Part shown: positions 56,305-64,000 of the stretch, piece by piece
Layout: each line of letters starts with the position of its first letter
Numbering within the stretch: position 1 is the stretch's first letter
DNA from: Sphingobacteriales bacterium UTBCD1
Lineage (GTDB): Bacteria > Bacteroidota > Bacteroidia > Chitinophagales > Chitinophagaceae
Direction of reading: 5' to 3'
Assembly: GCA_002066995.1 (NCBI GenBank)
Contig: MWTC01000019.1
Location: forward strand, 1-64,000
Length of the DNA: 64,000 bases
The notes under the pieces: model-generated
Seen by the model: the letters and a program-made list of their open reading frames with translations, nothing else
Database searches by the model: none
Told to the model about the DNA's origin: nothing
Translations under genes and position numbers: made by a program

Positions 56305-57801
56305 TTATTTTATTTTAAGCCTTTTTTTAACCGTCTCCAATACCGGCTTCACGTCGGGCGATAAATTAAAGTAAAATATGCCGCCTGCGTAAAAAATAAT
56401 AAAGAGAAGGCTGCGCAGAATAATTGCAGGCAGTCCCTGCATATTATGCAATGTGAAATAACAAATGCAGAAGCCGGCCGCTGCCAGCAATAAAGTGTAT
56501 ATACTGGAAAGTGTAAACGGGAAGAGCTTGAATTTAACCCAAAGGAAAATAATCCGGATAAGATTATAAATGCTGATAGAGATGATATTGGCAAATGCCG
56601 GCCCGGTGATGCCGTATTCTTTTGTCAGGAAATAGGTGAGCGGAAGCATCAGGCTCAGCAGGATCAGTCCGCTGAATAATTCAAATCTCCAGTAATTGGA
56701 AGTAGCAATCAGTTGCGCATTAACTCCGGTACCCATGTCTATAATCCGTGCAAGACCTAGCAGGAATAATACATCGACTGCTTCGAGGTAATCAGGTTTT
56801 AATCCGAAAGTTTTTACCCCGTCTGCAAAATTCATCCAGATCAGTATAAATATCCCGCAGGAAAAAATCAACAGGTTCAGTGAGGATCGCTGATAGATCC
56901 TTTGCAGCAGTGGAATATTTTTATCCTTCCATCCTTTGGATAAATGAGCTATGGATGCTGCCACTACTCCTCTTTGGGGAGCCTGCACCACGCTGCTCAT
57001 CACAGCAGCCAGGGTGTAAATGCCGGCTTTGTCCAGTCCTTTCAATGAGGCAATCACGAAAGTGTCGAATACCTGGGATAAAGTAAAAATAAACGTGCCG
57101 GAATAAACATAGAGACAAAGCGCCAGTATCTTTCTGAAAAACCTGCGGGTGACTTTGCTCACGCTGAAAGTAAAGTGGATTTTCCCGGTAGCAACCAGGT
57201 AAATAAAAAGAATGATGGCAATACCCGGATAAGTAAATGCAAAACATTTGATGAACAACGAATAATCTTTAATGACGTTCATTACAAACAATACAATGAA
57301 AACAGTGGTGAATAAACGCCATTGCACTTCCCTGAGAAAATTGGTGAGTACCGATTTATGAAGATTCCATGCATAAGCTTCAAGAACGGTATAGATGGTG
57401 AGTCCGAAACCCATGGGGAAAAGCCAGTAATAATAAGTGATCATTAACTGTGAATTGCCACCGAATTTCCTGACCACAAGATGTTTTAAGGCTATTCCAG
57501 CTATCAGTACCAGTATAAATCCAATGACGCTGATGAGCAAAGCCCAGGTGATCATGTCATTTTTCTTTGGAGGCAGGTTGTCATTATAGTACGGATAGAA
57601 TTTGAAAATGAAAGAAGGCATTGCCATACCTGCAAGTGCCGACATCATAATGGCAATAGCAATAAAAATTCCGGTAAGGCCATATTGCTCTTCGGTAAAA
57701 AGTCCTTGTTTGGTAAAAAGATAGGTATTTAAAAGTCCGATGGCAAAGCCAAAATAGATCACAGCGGAGGAAATAATACTTTGCCTTCGGATGTCACTCA
57801 T
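56305..57801 (-). CDS. MATE/Wzx-like polysaccharide flippase
   Basis: 498 residues from ATG 57801, where MSDIRRQSIISSAVIYFGF gives the normal start; an upstream extension adds an unlikely tract. Fourteen helices are predicted. The pattern fits the Wzx/RfbX-like polysaccharide transporter family of the MOP superfamily, moving undecaprenyl-linked glycans across the inner membrane. No glycosyltransferase is nearby, so it is separated from any glycan locus. Confidence 0.8.
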   Translation of the reverse strand: MSDIRRQSIISSAVIYFGFAIGLLNTYLFTKQGLFTEEQYGLTGIFIAIAIMMSALAGMAMPSFIFKFYPYYNDNLPPKKNDMITWALLISVIGFILVLIAGIALKHLVVRKFGGNSQLMITYYYWLFPMGFGLTIYTVLEAYAWNLHKSVLTNFLREVQWRLFTTVFIVLFVMNVIKDYSLFIKCFAFTYPGIAIILFIYLVATGKIHFTFSVSKVTRRFFRKILALCLYVYSGTFIFTLSQVFDTFVIASLKGLDKAGIYTLAAVMSSVVQAPQRGVVAASIAHLSKGWKDKNIPLLQRIYQRSSLNLLIFSCGIFILIWMNFADGVKTFGLKPDYLEAVDVLFLLGLARIIDMGTGVNAQLIATSNYWRFELFSGLILLSLMLPLTYFLTKEYGITGPAFANIISISIYNLIRIIFLWVKFKLFPFTLSSIYTLLLAAAGFCICYFTLHNMQGLPAIILRSLLFIIFYAGGIFYFNLSPDVKPVLETVKKRLKIK

Positions 57802-57855
57802 AGGGTAAAGATAATGAATAGTGAATGGCCAAAAGGCAACGGGCAAGAGTAACTG

Positions 57856-59541
57856 TTATTCTGCTTTCTTAACCGTGATGTAAAAATTTTTGTCGATCTG
57901 CAAACCGTCTTTAGTTGCATCGGATACATTCATTTCTTTCCATTCCGTTGCCGGGTACAGCCAGAGATTTGGATCGTTGGCTAAACGAACAGGCATATTG
58001 AACCCGTCAACACAATTTGACCAATGGTAAGAAAGTTTGTTTCCGCTGATCTTATATTCCAGCACCGGGATCTTTGCCGTTCTTAAATACTGGTCAAATA
58101 TTTTAGAGAGGTCTTTCCCTGATTCTTTACTGAAATAGTTTTCGATATCTTTTGAATTGACGGTCTTATGATAGAAGGTTTTGGTCAGGCCTCTTAAAAT
58201 TTTACGGAATAACTCATCATTGTTGATCACCTGCCTGATCGTATGGATCATGTTGTTTCCTTTGTTATACATATCACTGCTGCCTTCCTTGTTCACACCA
58301 TAAGGCCCGATGACAGGCTTATCATTCCTTATTGTCCTGCGCAAGCCCTGTGTATATTCATCGGCTGCTTTTTTCCCGCCCTGGCATTCTACAAAAAGTG
58401 TTTCGGTGTAATCGGTAATGCCTTCATGCACCCACATGTCTGCCACATCATTGGTAGTGATATTATTCCCGAACCATTCATGGCCGCTTTCATGAATGAT
58501 GATATAATCCCATTTCAGCCCCCATCCGGTTCCTGACAGATCTCTTCCGAGATAGCCATTCATATAATGATTGCCATAAGCAACTGCGCTCTGATGCTCC
58601 ATGCCCAGATGAGAAGTCTCCACTAACTTATAACTGTCTTCATAAAAAGGATAGGGCCCAAGCCAGTATTCAAAACAATGAAGCATGGGTTTTACATTAA
58701 GGCCAAATTGTTTTTTTGCCCTTGCCAGATTATAATCCAAAACCCAGTAGCTGAGATCCAATACTCCTTTTTCGCCCATCAGGGTATCGGTAAAATTTAC
58801 ATATTTCCCGATGTAGGGAATAATATCATAATTGTTGATCGGGTTCACTACGTTCCATGTCCATGTAGTAGTACCGTTTTTATTATCCGTTTTGTCTTTC
58901 AGCCTTCCATTGCCCACCGCCACTAAAGTATCAGGAGCAATGATCCGCAGCGTGGCACCATTATCCGGCTCATCACTCTGATGATCTTTGCAGGGATACC
59001 ATACACTGGCGCCGAGCCCCTGGCATGCCACTGTCATCCAGGGACGGTTTAAGCTGTCTTTGGTAAAGATCCAACCGCCATCCCAGGGCGGATTCCTTGC
59101 AATTCTTGGATTGCCATGATATACTACGCCGATCGTATGGACTGAGTTCAGTTCTGTTTTCGGCAGAGGAACATGCCAAACATTTCCTTCATTGTAATAT
59201 GGCTTTGGCGGATAATTGATATATAGTTTGCCATCGTAATACAAAGTATCAATGGTCAGGGGCTGCTGCAGGTCTATCTGCATATAATCCGAATGATCTT
59301 TCTGAACCACTTTATATTCTATGATTACTTTTCCTTTAATGGACTTCTCATTGTAATTCGGATCTATTGTAATGTCGTAATGCAAAACATCCCACCACGA
59401 TCTTTCGGGGCCTATGGTGCCGCGGAGTGTATCCTGGTGAGTGAAACTGGTTTTGTTGTTCAGCAACTGTGCCCGGGAAAAATTAGTGAGGCACAATAAA
59501 AAAAATGATCCGTAAATAACATGAAGAATGTATTTTGCCAT
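57856..59541 (-). CDS. M1-family aminopeptidase
   Basis: 561 residues with a signal peptide ending near SRAQL. The zinc site is HESGHEWF with the third ligand 18 residues on (WVHEG), the gluzincin HExxH-18-E pattern. The substrate-recognition GAMEN motif appears as GMEHQ. Shorter than classical M1 enzymes because the C-terminal helical domain is short. It removes N-terminal residues of peptides, probably in the periplasm. It is divergent from a peptide-binding lipoprotein. Confidence 0.88.
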   Translation of the reverse strand: MAKYILHVIYGSFFLLCLTNFSRAQLLNNKTSFTHQDTLRGTIGPERSWWDVLHYDITIDPNYNEKSIKGKVIIEYKVVQKDHSDYMQIDLQQPLTIDTLYYDGKLYINYPPKPYYNEGNVWHVPLPKTELNSVHTIGVVYHGNPRIARNPPWDGGWIFTKDSLNRPWMTVACQGLGASVWYPCKDHQSDEPDNGATLRIIAPDTLVAVGNGRLKDKTDNKNGTTTWTWNVVNPINNYDIIPYIGKYVNFTDTLMGEKGVLDLSYWVLDYNLARAKKQFGLNVKPMLHCFEYWLGPYPFYEDSYKLVETSHLGMEHQSAVAYGNHYMNGYLGRDLSGTGWGLKWDYIIIHESGHEWFGNNITTNDVADMWVHEGITDYTETLFVECQGGKKAADEYTQGLRRTIRNDKPVIGPYGVNKEGSSDMYNKGNNMIHTIRQVINNDELFRKILRGLTKTFYHKTVNSKDIENYFSKESGKDLSKIFDQYLRTAKIPVLEYKISGNKLSYHWSNCVDGFNMPVRLANDPNLWLYPATEWKEMNVSDATKDGLQIDKNFYITVKKAE

Positions 59542-59583
59542 AATCTTGTTTGAAGATGTAAATTTAATCGTTCAATATCAATT

Positions 59584-61212
59584 ATGATCGTTAAAAGGAA
59601 ATATTGGTTGCTCATCACTGCTTGCATACTGATGATATCCTGTTATAATAAGAACAAGGAAGAGCGGAATGTTTTTCATTACAATGAGACCACCGGTATT
59701 GCATCCCTGGACCCTGCATTTGCAAAGAATCAATCCATCATGTGGGCAGTACACCAATTGTACAACACATTAGTGGAAGTGGATCAGAATTTGAATATTG
59801 TTCCTTCCCTGGCCAAAAGCTGGGATGTATCGGATGACAGACTTGTCTGGACATTTCATTTGCGTGATGATGTTTTCTTTCATGACGATCCGGTATTCCC
59901 CGATGGAAAAGGCAGAAAGATGACTGCCTCGGATGTGGTGTACAGTCTTTTGCGGATCATAGATAAGGAAACGGCGAGCCCCGGCGCATGGATCTTCAAT
60001 CGTAAGGTGGACAGTCTTCATCCTTTTACTGCCGTTGATGATACCACTTTTCAGGTAAGACTGATCCAGCCTTTCAAACCCATGCTGGGAATACTATCCA
60101 TGCAATACTGTTCTGTAATCGCAAAAGAAGCTGTGAATAAATACGGAAATGATTTCCGGAGCCATCCTGTAGGAACCGGCCCTTTTCAGATAGTGGCCTG
60201 GGAAGAGGGGCAGGCTCTGGTACTGAAAAAAAACGCACACTATTTTGAGAAAGACAGTTCGGGTGCTCGCCTGCCTTACCTTGACGGTATCAAAATTTCT
60301 TTTTATGACAGCAAAGCCACAGAATTTTTATTGTTCCGTGAAAAACAATTGGAATTCATCAACGATATTGAAGCTTCGTTTAAAGATGAAGTGCTGACCA
60401 AGATGGGAACATTGAGAAAAGAGTGGGAGGGCAAGATCATATTACAGACACATCCCTATCTGACCATAGAATATTTCGGCATCCTGGTAGATACGAATAA
60501 CATGCTGGTGAAAAATTCTCCTCTTCGTTTCAAAGCCATACGCCAGGCCATCAATTACGGGTTTGACCGGAGAAAGATGATCCTTTACCTGAGAAATTCA
60601 TTAGGTACTCCTGCTGAATCGGGATTCGTTCCTATGGGTCTTCCTTCATTCGATTCTACCCTGGTCAAAGGATATGCTTACGATCCATCCATGAGTAAAA
60701 AACTTTTGGCTGAAGCAAGTTATCCTGACGGCAAAGGATTGCCTGTGATCAAACTGTTGACCATACCGATCTATTCCGACATGGCAGATTTTGTTGCCAA
60801 ACAATTAAGTGAGATCGGAATTCCTGTCCAGGTGGAAGTGGTACAGAAATCCCTGTTGCTGGATATGACAGCGAATTCAAGAGCATTGTTCTTTCGCGGA
60901 AGCTGGATAGCAGATTATCCGGATGCTGAAAATTTTCTGTCGGTTTTCTATTCAAAAAATCCGGCTCCCCCCAATTATACCCGGTATAATAATCCTAAGT
61001 TCGATAAGTTGTTTGATGCAGCGCTGAAAGAAAACAATGATTCCTTGCGGTATGAATTGTACAGGGAAGCCGATCAGTTGATGATCCGTGATGCGCCGGT
61101 GGTTCCCTTGTGGTATGATGAAGTGGTGCATTTTGTGCAACCTTATGTAAAAGGATTTGATGCCAATGCTTTGAACCTGCTGGAACTGAGAAGGACGAAA
61201 CTGGAGAAATAA
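59584..61212 (+). CDS. Peptide/nickel ABC-type solute-binding lipoprotein
   Basis: 542 residues with a lipoprotein signal and lipobox M-I-S-C. The family is SBP_bac_5 (DppA/OppA): DPAFAKNQSIMWAVHQLYNTL, LAKSWDVSDD, VGTGPFQIVAWEEG and PLRFKAIRQAINYGFDR. No permease or ATPase genes are adjacent, so it is an orphan binding protein. It is divergent from the M1 aminopeptidase, with 42 bases between, which suggests peptide use. Confidence 0.88.
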   Translation: MIVKRKYWLLITACILMISCYNKNKEERNVFHYNETTGIASLDPAFAKNQSIMWAVHQLYNTLVEVDQNLNIVPSLAKSWDVSDDRLVWTFHLRDDVFFHDDPVFPDGKGRKMTASDVVYSLLRIIDKETASPGAWIFNRKVDSLHPFTAVDDTTFQVRLIQPFKPMLGILSMQYCSVIAKEAVNKYGNDFRSHPVGTGPFQIVAWEEGQALVLKKNAHYFEKDSSGARLPYLDGIKISFYDSKATEFLLFREKQLEFINDIEASFKDEVLTKMGTLRKEWEGKIILQTHPYLTIEYFGILVDTNNMLVKNSPLRFKAIRQAINYGFDRRKMILYLRNSLGTPAESGFVPMGLPSFDSTLVKGYAYDPSMSKKLLAEASYPDGKGLPVIKLLTIPIYSDMADFVAKQLSEIGIPVQVEVVQKSLLLDMTANSRALFFRGSWIADYPDAENFLSVFYSKNPAPPNYTRYNNPKFDKLFDAALKENNDSLRYELYREADQLMIRDAPVVPLWYDEVVHFVQPYVKGFDANALNLLELRRTKLEK

Positions 61213-61231
61213 ATTTTATTGATAAAAAGTG

Positions 61232-62242
61232 CTACCGGTTAGTTTTTTCACAGAAGGCTTCTATGATCTTTTCTGCATGTTCCCTGGAATTTTCTATGAA
61301 CAAGCGGTGGGTGTTCAGTCCTCCGCAAATCACGCCGGCGAGATAAAGGTCAGGGATATTGGTCTGATAAGTTGTTTCATCCACTTCAGGTTTCATCACT
61401 CCGTCAGCGGATAAATGCACTCCCGTATTTCGTAAAAAATCAAGATCGGGCTGATAGCCCGTCATAGCGATCACCCAATCATTTTCCAGACTTATCGTTC
61501 CTTCAGGGGTTTTTATCAGCACTTCTTTCTCTCTTATTTCCTCAATGGCGGAGTTGAAATAAGCTTTGATGGATCCTTCGCTGATCCGGTTCTCAATATC
61601 TGGTTTCACCCAGTATTTCACTCTTTCGCCAATAGAATTTCCTCTTACCATCATAGTTACTTCAGCACCTTTTCTCCATGTTTCCAAAGCAGCATCCACT
61701 GCGGAGTTGCTGGCACCCACCACGATCACTTTCTGAAATGCATAGAAGTGCGGGTCTTTGAAATAGTGAGTCACTTTCGGCAGATCCTCTCCCGGTACAT
61801 TCAGCAGGTAAGGAATATCATAAAATCCCGTTGCAATGATTACAGAACTTGCCGTGTATTGATCTTTATCAGTAGTGACTATAAAATTTGTATCCGGGTG
61901 TTTTTCTCCTCCATTTTGTTTATTGTCTTTTGAATTTTGCCTTTTTATTTCTTTCACCTTTTCAAACAAATGAATGTTTATTTTTTCAGCCTGTGCTACT
62001 CTCCGGTAGTATTCCAGCGCTTCAGGCTTTGAAGGCCTGGCATTTTTGGAAACAAAAGGAATACCGCCGATTTCCAGCCTCTCCGAGGTCGAAAAGAAGG
62101 TCATGTTCTCAGGATAGTGGAACAGTGAATTGACCAGGCATCCCTTTTCAATTATAAGATATTCAATGCCTGCATTTTTAGCTTCAATCCCGCAGGCCAG
62201 CCCGATTGGCCCCCCGCCGATGACGATGATTGGGTAGTGCAC
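61232..62242 (-). CDS. YpdA-family FAD/NADPH disulfide reductase
   Basis: 336 residues. The FAD motif is IVIGGGPIGLACGIEA, the NADPH motif VVGASNSAVDAALET, and VIAMTGYQPD belongs to the same group. The thioredoxin-reductase CxxC is not seen at the usual place. This is the YpdA type, reducing bacillithiol disulfide in Bacillota and Bacteroidota. A single cysteine near VICGGLNTHR is the one conserved in YpdA. Confidence 0.85.
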   Translation of the reverse strand: MHYPIIVIGGGPIGLACGIEAKNAGIEYLIIEKGCLVNSLFHYPENMTFFSTSERLEIGGIPFVSKNARPSKPEALEYYRRVAQAEKINIHLFEKVKEIKRQNSKDNKQNGGEKHPDTNFIVTTDKDQYTASSVIIATGFYDIPYLLNVPGEDLPKVTHYFKDPHFYAFQKVIVVGASNSAVDAALETWRKGAEVTMMVRGNSIGERVKYWVKPDIENRISEGSIKAYFNSAIEEIREKEVLIKTPEGTISLENDWVIAMTGYQPDLDFLRNTGVHLSADGVMKPEVDETTYQTNIPDLYLAGVICGGLNTHRLFIENSREHAEKIIEAFCEKTNR

Positions 62243-62262
62243 TTTTATTCAATCATTTTATA

Positions 62263-62270
62263 CAAATGTA
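62263..62270 (-). promoter_or_regulatory. -7 box of the ypdA-like gene
   Basis: The minus strand reads TACATTTG, about 21 bases before ATG 62242. Full match to TAnnTTTG. Confidence 0.5.
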
Positions 62271-62310
62271 AAACCAAACAGCGCTAAAAAAAGTTTGAAT
62301 GATTTATCTA

Positions 62311-62318
62311 TAATTTTG
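62311..62318 (+). promoter_or_regulatory. -7 box of the GNAT gene, directly before its start
   Basis: TAATTTTG ends only four bases before ATG 62323. The transcript would have almost no leader. A TTG lies 13 bases upstream, too close for a regular -33. Confidence 0.45.
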
Positions 62319-62322
62319 ACAG

Positions 62323-62844
62323 ATGCCCGTAATAACAGTCAGGGAAGCAAAAATAAATGATGCCGGGATCATTGCCGACATGAGCCGGAAAACATTCTAT
62401 GAAACCTATGCCCCATATAACAGAGCTGAGGATATGGATCACTTCATGAATGAAATTTTCACAAAAAATGAATTGATGAATGAAGTCGGTGCAACAAATA
62501 ATATTTTTTTGCTGGCGTACGCTGATGGCCAGGTTGCCGGTTATGTACGAATGAGAGAGTTCAACAGCCCCCCTACATTAGAAAAGGTACCTGCTATGGA
62601 AATAGCACGGATTTATGTAATGAAAGAATTTATCGGGCAAGGAGTGGGCGCAGCACTGATGCAGCGCTGTATGGAAATTTCTATTGCACTGAAAAAAGAA
62701 ATGGTATGGCTGGGCGTTTGGGAAAAGAATTTCCGTGCCATGAAATTTTATAAAAAGTGGGGCTTTGAAAAATTCAGTGAAACAGTGTTTATTCTCGGCC
62801 GCAGCGTTCAGAAGGACTGGCTTATGAAAAAAAAATTAAGATGA
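62323..62844 (+). CDS. GNAT-family N-acetyltransferase
   Basis: 173 residues. The fold is GCN5-like: ITVREAKINDAGIIADMS start, an IARIYVMKEFIGQGVGAALMQ acetyl-CoA segment (motif A, G-Q-G-V-G-A-A), and MVWLGVWEKNFRAMKFYKKWGF (motif B, with AxxFYxKxGF). The substrate is unknown. Its stop abuts the convergent type IX gene with no gap. Confidence 0.88.
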   Translation: MPVITVREAKINDAGIIADMSRKTFYETYAPYNRAEDMDHFMNEIFTKNELMNEVGATNNIFLLAYADGQVAGYVRMREFNSPPTLEKVPAMEIARIYVMKEFIGQGVGAALMQRCMEISIALKKEMVWLGVWEKNFRAMKFYKKWGFEKFSETVFILGRSVQKDWLMKKKLR

Positions 62845-63951
62845 CTATTGCAACACCAGTTTACCTTTTCCGATCACCTGAGCATGGTTATCCGTCACCT
62901 GGTATATGACCATTCCTTTTTGAGAGCGAAGCGATAAAAGTGAAATATTATCTGAATCAACTGCACCGGATGATAACAGTCTTCCTGCAGCATCAAAAAA
63001 GCGGATATTCAATACCCTGTTATCCCGGCCAGCGATGTGCAGCATCCGGTCTGCAGGGGCAGGATTGGGATAAAGAGATATTTTATTTTCACTCTCCAGG
63101 CTCACCATAATGACTTTTGAGTATTTGGAATAACCGGAAAGCCCTGTCATTTTAAGACGGTAATATAAAATATTTCCGGGTGGATCGCCATCAACATAGC
63201 CATACTTCCTGGTTGAGATGCTGTTATTGCTGGGCAGGGAAGCTATCGTTGAAAAATTGATTCCATCATTGGAACGCTGCACATCATACCCGGTCATATT
63301 AATTTCATTTGCAGTGACCCAGTTCAATGTAACAGACCTTTTATATTTTGAAGCAGAAAAGCTTATCAGGTTTACAGGCAGTACCGCAAAATCATAAAAC
63401 ACCGTGATCCGGATATTATCAATTTTCCCGGCAGCGGCGCCTGTAGGGTTATTTATTTTTTTTGCAGAGACTGCCACTCCGAAATCAGTAGCATTTATAT
63501 CGGAGTATGTCCATGACAGACCCCAGGTATCACCGGCATTCCCATATTGCTGGTAAGCATCTGCCAGTGGATAAGATGCGCTTACGGCTCTCTCATCACC
63601 GCTGATAATACCACCTTTTACTATTTTAATACTGTTGTCCATCGTTCTGAAATTGGCATCAGAACGTTCCACTTCTACCATGATTCCCGTAATGGTTGAC
63701 CCGGACGGGATATTGAAACCGAAGTTGGTTACCACGAGGTAATCAGTATATCCGTTTGCGGCAGATATGGTTCCGAATGTTGCATAAGTGTTATCACTCG
63801 CAGCCACATTACCGGGGTTTTGCCAGGTCTGGCTTGATCCGCCGATTGCTACTACGGTAAAAGTATTTCCATTACTGGGGCCTTCAATCTGGCCTTTAGA
63901 ATTTATTTGAAAAATCGCAAAAAAGAGAAACAGCAGGAGTGAACTCTTCAT
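62845..63951 (-). CDS. Secreted protein with type IX secretion sorting domain
   Basis: 368 residues. Signal peptide ending near NSKGQ. An N-terminal beta-rich region (about 20-195) with repeated hydroxyl residues is followed by a fibronectin-like stretch (LISFSASKYKRSVTLNW, GYDVQRSNDGINFS). The last ~75 residues are the type A sorting domain (SLYPNPAPADRMLHI, FFDAAGRLL, GMVIYQV, GKGKLVLQ), which sends the protein through the type IX machinery. Exact role unknown. Confidence 0.85.
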   Translation of the reverse strand: MKSSLLLFLFFAIFQINSKGQIEGPSNGNTFTVVAIGGSSQTWQNPGNVAASDNTYATFGTISAANGYTDYLVVTNFGFNIPSGSTITGIMVEVERSDANFRTMDNSIKIVKGGIISGDERAVSASYPLADAYQQYGNAGDTWGLSWTYSDINATDFGVAVSAKKINNPTGAAAGKIDNIRITVFYDFAVLPVNLISFSASKYKRSVTLNWVTANEINMTGYDVQRSNDGINFSTIASLPSNNSISTRKYGYVDGDPPGNILYYRLKMTGLSGYSKYSKVIMVSLESENKISLYPNPAPADRMLHIAGRDNRVLNIRFFDAAGRLLSSGAVDSDNISLLSLRSQKGMVIYQVTDNHAQVIGKGKLVLQ

Positions 63952-64000
63952 AACAGTTTTTGATTAGTCAGTCAGCCTTTTGGAAAAAGAAAGCTATGTA

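Overview
The window looks like chromosome from a Bacteroidota bacterium, most likely of the Chitinophagaceae/Chitinophagales type. The signs are moderate-to-low GC, promoters of the Bacteroidota form (TTG, about 19-20 bases, then TAnnTTTG), few Shine-Dalgarno sites, a type IX secretion sorting domain, a YpdA-type reductase, DUF3667 and ABC-F relatives typical of the phylum, and many short lipoproteins. It opens inside a tRNA-Leu(UAA) gene. I see no insertion sequence, prophage, integrase or CRISPR array.

Bases 1-15.4 kb hold housekeeping and envelope genes: a secreted YD-repeat-like protein, a DUF3667 membrane protein, MazG, a very large orphan NtrY-like sensor kinase, an Ivy-like lipoprotein, a ClC-CBS anion transporter, an S9 dipeptidyl peptidase, an OprB-type porin, and an ABC-F protein whose second ATP site is wholly degenerate.

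Bases 15.4-36.5 kb form one coherent block on the minus strand for nitrate respiration. In transcription order it holds a Crp/Fnr-type regulator, a membrane-anchored monohaem cytochrome c, narG, narH, narJ, narI, an unrecognised two-helix membrane protein, narK with an extra periplasmic domain, a TehA/SLAC1-like channel, a hemerythrin-like protein, and then a molybdenum-cofactor operon. That operon runs moaA, SDR/DUF2867 protein, moeA, TauE/SafE, molybdopterin-fold lipoprotein, mobA, moaD, moeB-rhodanese, moaE, moaC-mog. The enzyme, its electron donor, substrate transport, cofactor supply and a likely regulator lie together. No nitrite reductase is present, so nitrite export or use elsewhere is implied. 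A Crp/Fnr-type palindrome sits about 41 bases upstream of the start predicted for the hemerythrin/cofactor operon.

Bases 36.7-64 kb return to core genes: a YdjC-family deacetylase, a DUF4440 protein, a PolX/PHP protein with a dead polymerase site, a 27-residue lysine/alanine peptide with its own terminator, L27 and L21, GH3, dxr, rseP, a membrane-bound MutS relative, an LTA-synthase-like sulfatase, a nucleoside permease, thioredoxin, DnaE, an NlpC/P60 lipoprotein, a flippase, an M1 peptidase, a peptide-binding lipoprotein, YpdA, a GNAT enzyme and a type IX-secreted protein.

The most unusual items are the NarK inserted domain, the unknown protein between narI and narK, the single-site ABC-F protein, the PolX protein with all three catalytic carboxylates changed, and the lysine-rich micropeptide. 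No gap between genes exceeds 300 bases.
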